Source of the DNA: JBBIJH01 sp037446075
GTDB taxonomy: Bacteria; Bacteroidota; Ignavibacteria; UBA10030; JAHEZR01
Direction of reading: 5' to 3'
Assembly (NCBI GenBank): GCA_037446075.1
Contig: JBBIJH010000139.1
Span: 1-7,312, forward strand
DNA: 7,312 bases
This document shows, one piece after another, positions 5,159-7,312 of the stretch (its first letter is position 1; the number at the start of each line of letters is the position of its first letter). A program made the position numbers and the translations under genes. The notes below the pieces were generated by a model that made no database searches, was not told where the DNA came from, and saw nothing but the letters and a program-made list of their open reading frames with translations.

Positions 5159-7312
5159 TCAAAACGTCTCACTCAGCCCCATCACCCACCGAAACTTGGC
5201 TGGGGACTCTCCTGGCCTTGCACGATTGACGTAGATCGGAAAATCCACGCGCAACGTGGTCAGTCCCGTAGACTGAAATAGATTGGTGAATGTCGGCATC
5301 TGCAACCGAAATCCAAATCCAACATCGAGGAGAACTCTCTTTTTTGAAAAGTCTTCCGCCTGGAATGCAATCCTTCCTGCATCTATAAAACCTACGAGCT
5401 TGATCGCCGATATGATTCGATCAAGGGATGGATCGCCCGTACTGGTGATGAAGGGAAGCATCGTCGGAAATCTCAGCTCGGCATTCGCCGCATCGATCTT
5501 GTCTCCGAGGATGTATTGGTCGAAGAAACCTCGCATATTGCCACCCCCCGGTTGCAGGGTATGATTCCTCAGGTCAGTTGGGAGCGTTCCCGCAGTGCGG
5601 AGAAAAGGAGCCGAGAGTTCCTCTATCGGTGTGCCACCAGCAAAGTAATATTGTGTCTGAACAGGGATCGTCCCGCTTGCCCGGCCATTGTAGAACCGGG
5701 TAGCAAGACGCCATCCTCCAGGCAAGGTGAAGTAAACCCGCACATCGAAAGAACGCTTGCTGTAATTGAACTGGCTCCGCGCACGGACTGAAACGCTCGA
5801 TTCAAACTCAAACCGAGCGTTCGATTCCCAAAAAGGGCCGCGATTGGAGTAACTGTACACCAGTTGAACGCGATTGAGCAGCCCCGGCTCCCAGCTTCCC
5901 TGCCGGGGAAGATAACTACTCTCTTTTAGCTTCAGATGGTAGAAACCAAGTCGGAAGTTCTGGTACGGTGGATAAGAGTAATGTCTTCTGAATTCCTTCA
6001 TGAAAAAGAAATTGAACCCCTGCCTCCCTTCAATTCTGAATCCCCTCCATCCAGAGTACAGGAGGGAAGTCACCCAGGGGAGCGAACTCTGACCTGACAC
6101 GTCGAAATCCAATTTCCCGTTCCTTGTTCCCATCCAACTCCAACCATTGAACTGATAGAGATCGTCCAGATAACGTCCACTGAGCTTCAGTCCGAGTTTC
6201 GGTCCATCGATTCGGTTATACCATAGCGACGGTCGCCAGAGAACAGTATAGGCGAATGGGTCGAGAACGTCGAACATCGTGTTCTCGAGTCGAGCTTTCA
6301 GTCTTGGGAAAGGATAAGTATTATTCAGCCGATTCACATCGGCGATTCGCTTGTCGGGGTTGATTTCCGCTCGCCTAACTCTTGAGGAGAGATTGATTAC
6401 AGCCTTGTATTCCACCACACCGTTATTCCACACTTCCACCGGGATGAAAACAGTCTCGCTTCCCCCATCCTTCAGCTCGAGTCTGACATCCAAAGGCATG
6501 ATGGCTTCGCCGCGCCGGAGGATGGTCAGCGTCGTGCGATAGACCTCTCTCCCGTTCTTCTTCTCTTTGGTCGTCGAAATCTTCTTCAACCAGTAGTCGC
6601 ATTGATAGGTTCGGTGAAACCACTGGTCAAAAAACCAGCGCAGATCGCGATTACCGCTCACTTCCTCGGCCAGATCATAGAAGTCGTCGGGGTACGGATG
6701 CTTGAACCGCCAGCGCCTGGTGTACTCCTTCATCAGGTGAGAAAACACCGAGTCACCAAGAACATACTGAAGCATGAATAGTACCGTCGCGGTCTTGGGA
6801 TAAACAGAAATCCCCGATAGCCCCGGTTCCCGAAATCTGTCTGAATGTGTGGCCACGGGTTCTTCATACCCCGTCTTTGCAAGCAGCAGATAATCCCGTT
6901 GAGCCGAGCTCCTTGAGTCTGAATTCGGGAAGCGCAGTGCATGCTGCCACCATTGTGTCCATCCGTACTCGTTGTTGAAGCGCCCATAGTAAGATTCCTC
7001 GGCTAGGATAGTCAGGAAAGTCGTGAAGCCCTCGTCCTGAAATGGGAACTCGGTCTCGTTGCTACCAACCATCATCGGGTACCATTGGTGTCCGAGCTCA
7101 TGGGCGACGACGCCGAACAGTCTGTGGCTATTCTTATCGCCGATGTGGCCGATGAACACGATCCCCGGATACTCCATTCCTCCGCCGACGACACCCTCGA
7201 CAATGAATGCATTGGGATAGACGTATCGTCCGAAATTCTCACTAAAAAATTTGATCGCGTGCCTACCGTACTCAGTTGCCTTGGTCCAAAATTCTGCTTT
7301 GTCCGTGAAGTA
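5159..7312 (-). CDS. M1-family zinc aminopeptidase fused to Omp85-like outer-membrane beta-barrel (N-terminus missing)
   Basis: Partial at its 5' end: the frame stays open to the window edge, giving 717 visible residues; the ATG at 7177 is internal, since the M1 motif GGGMEYP spans it. Zinc site: HELGH at visible residues 71-75 and Glu94 (HEXXH-x18-E). A tyrosine in VYPKTA (Tyr171) fits the M1 transition-state tyrosine, and SGNRDLRWFFDQWF (219-232) is a typical M1 segment. A beta-rich linker (about 240-340) replaces the helical C-terminal domain of classical M1 enzymes. From about 363 to the end the sequence shows alternating aromatic and polar strands, an Omp85-type NMRGF motif (Arg594), then FPTMLPF, VGFIDAGRIA and GFGFRL, finishing in phenylalanine as outer-membrane proteins do. 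Inference: a peptidase anchored in the outer membrane, facing the periplasm or exported to the surface. The M1 call is very secure; barrel type is inferred from motifs. Confidence 0.88.
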   Translation of the reverse strand, partial: YFTDKAEFWTKATEYGRHAIKFFSENFGRYVYPNAFIVEGVVGGGMEYPGIVFIGHIGDKNSHRLFGVVAHELGHQWYPMMVGSNETEFPFQDEGFTTFLTILAEESYYGRFNNEYGWTQWWQHALRFPNSDSRSSAQRDYLLLAKTGYEEPVATHSDRFREPGLSGISVYPKTATVLFMLQYVLGDSVFSHLMKEYTRRWRFKHPYPDDFYDLAEEVSGNRDLRWFFDQWFHRTYQCDYWLKKISTTKEKKNGREVYRTTLTILRRGEAIMPLDVRLELKDGGSETVFIPVEVWNNGVVEYKAVINLSSRVRRAEINPDKRIADVNRLNNTYPFPRLKARLENTMFDVLDPFAYTVLWRPSLWYNRIDGPKLGLKLSGRYLDDLYQFNGWSWMGTRNGKLDFDVSGQSSLPWVTSLLYSGWRGFRIEGRQGFNFFFMKEFRRHYSYPPYQNFRLGFYHLKLKESSYLPRQGSWEPGLLNRVQLVYSYSNRGPFWESNARFEFESSVSVRARSQFNYSKRSFDVRVYFTLPGGWRLATRFYNGRASGTIPVQTQYYFAGGTPIEELSAPFLRTAGTLPTDLRNHTLQPGGGNMRGFFDQYILGDKIDAANAELRFPTMLPFITSTGDPSLDRIISAIKLVGFIDAGRIAFQAEDFSKKRVLLDVGFGFRLQMPTFTNLFQSTGLTTLRVDFPIYVNRARPGESPAKFRWVMGLSETF

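Noticed and set aside
5159..7177. ATG at 7177 as the true start of the M1-barrel gene
   Set aside because: The 45 codons upstream to the window edge are open and encode family sequence including the glycines of GGGMEYP, so the methionine is internal.

Overview
The window comes from a Gram-negative (diderm) bacterium. The main evidence is a protein ending in a predicted outer-membrane beta-barrel with a C-terminal phenylalanine, together with several lipopolysaccharide-type glycosyltransferases. The GGGMEYP-type M1 peptidase, the GT9 enzymes with a cysteine-rich N-terminus and the roughly balanced base composition would fit an uncultivated member of the Bacteroidota/Ignavibacteria sphere or a similar candidate phylum. 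This placement is a low-confidence impression. No rRNA, tRNA, mobile element or CRISPR array is visible.

Layout. The left part (1-2204) runs on the + strand: the 3' portion of a polytopic membrane glycosyltransferase of the GT39/ArnT type, overlapped by 14 nt by a GT9 (heptosyltransferase-like) gene. A 220-bp gap (2205-2424), containing a 7-bp stem-loop and no convincing gene, separates it from a convergent block on the - strand. Read in its direction of transcription, that block holds a large M1 aminopeptidase fused to a C-terminal Omp85-like barrel (7312-5159, N-terminus outside the window), a canonical GT9 enzyme (5077-4037), a second GT9 enzyme with an N-terminal cysteine motif (4044-2878, 8-nt overlap with the preceding gene), and a small retropepsin-like aspartic protease (2820-2425).

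Function. Three divergent GT9 enzymes plus one polyprenyl-phosphate-sugar-type transferase point to a cell-surface glycan locus (LPS core, O-antigen or a related glycolipid). Sugar identities cannot be read from sequence. The M1-barrel protein is probably an outer-membrane-anchored peptidase. It may only be a neighbour, since an 81-bp gap separates it from the GT9 pair.

Most notable points: the peptidase-barrel fusion, which resembles type Vd (patatin-Omp85) architecture; the GT9 enzyme whose usual Gly-Asp motif reads Gly-His; and an identical four-cysteine spacing near the C-terminus of the two adjacent GT9 proteins.
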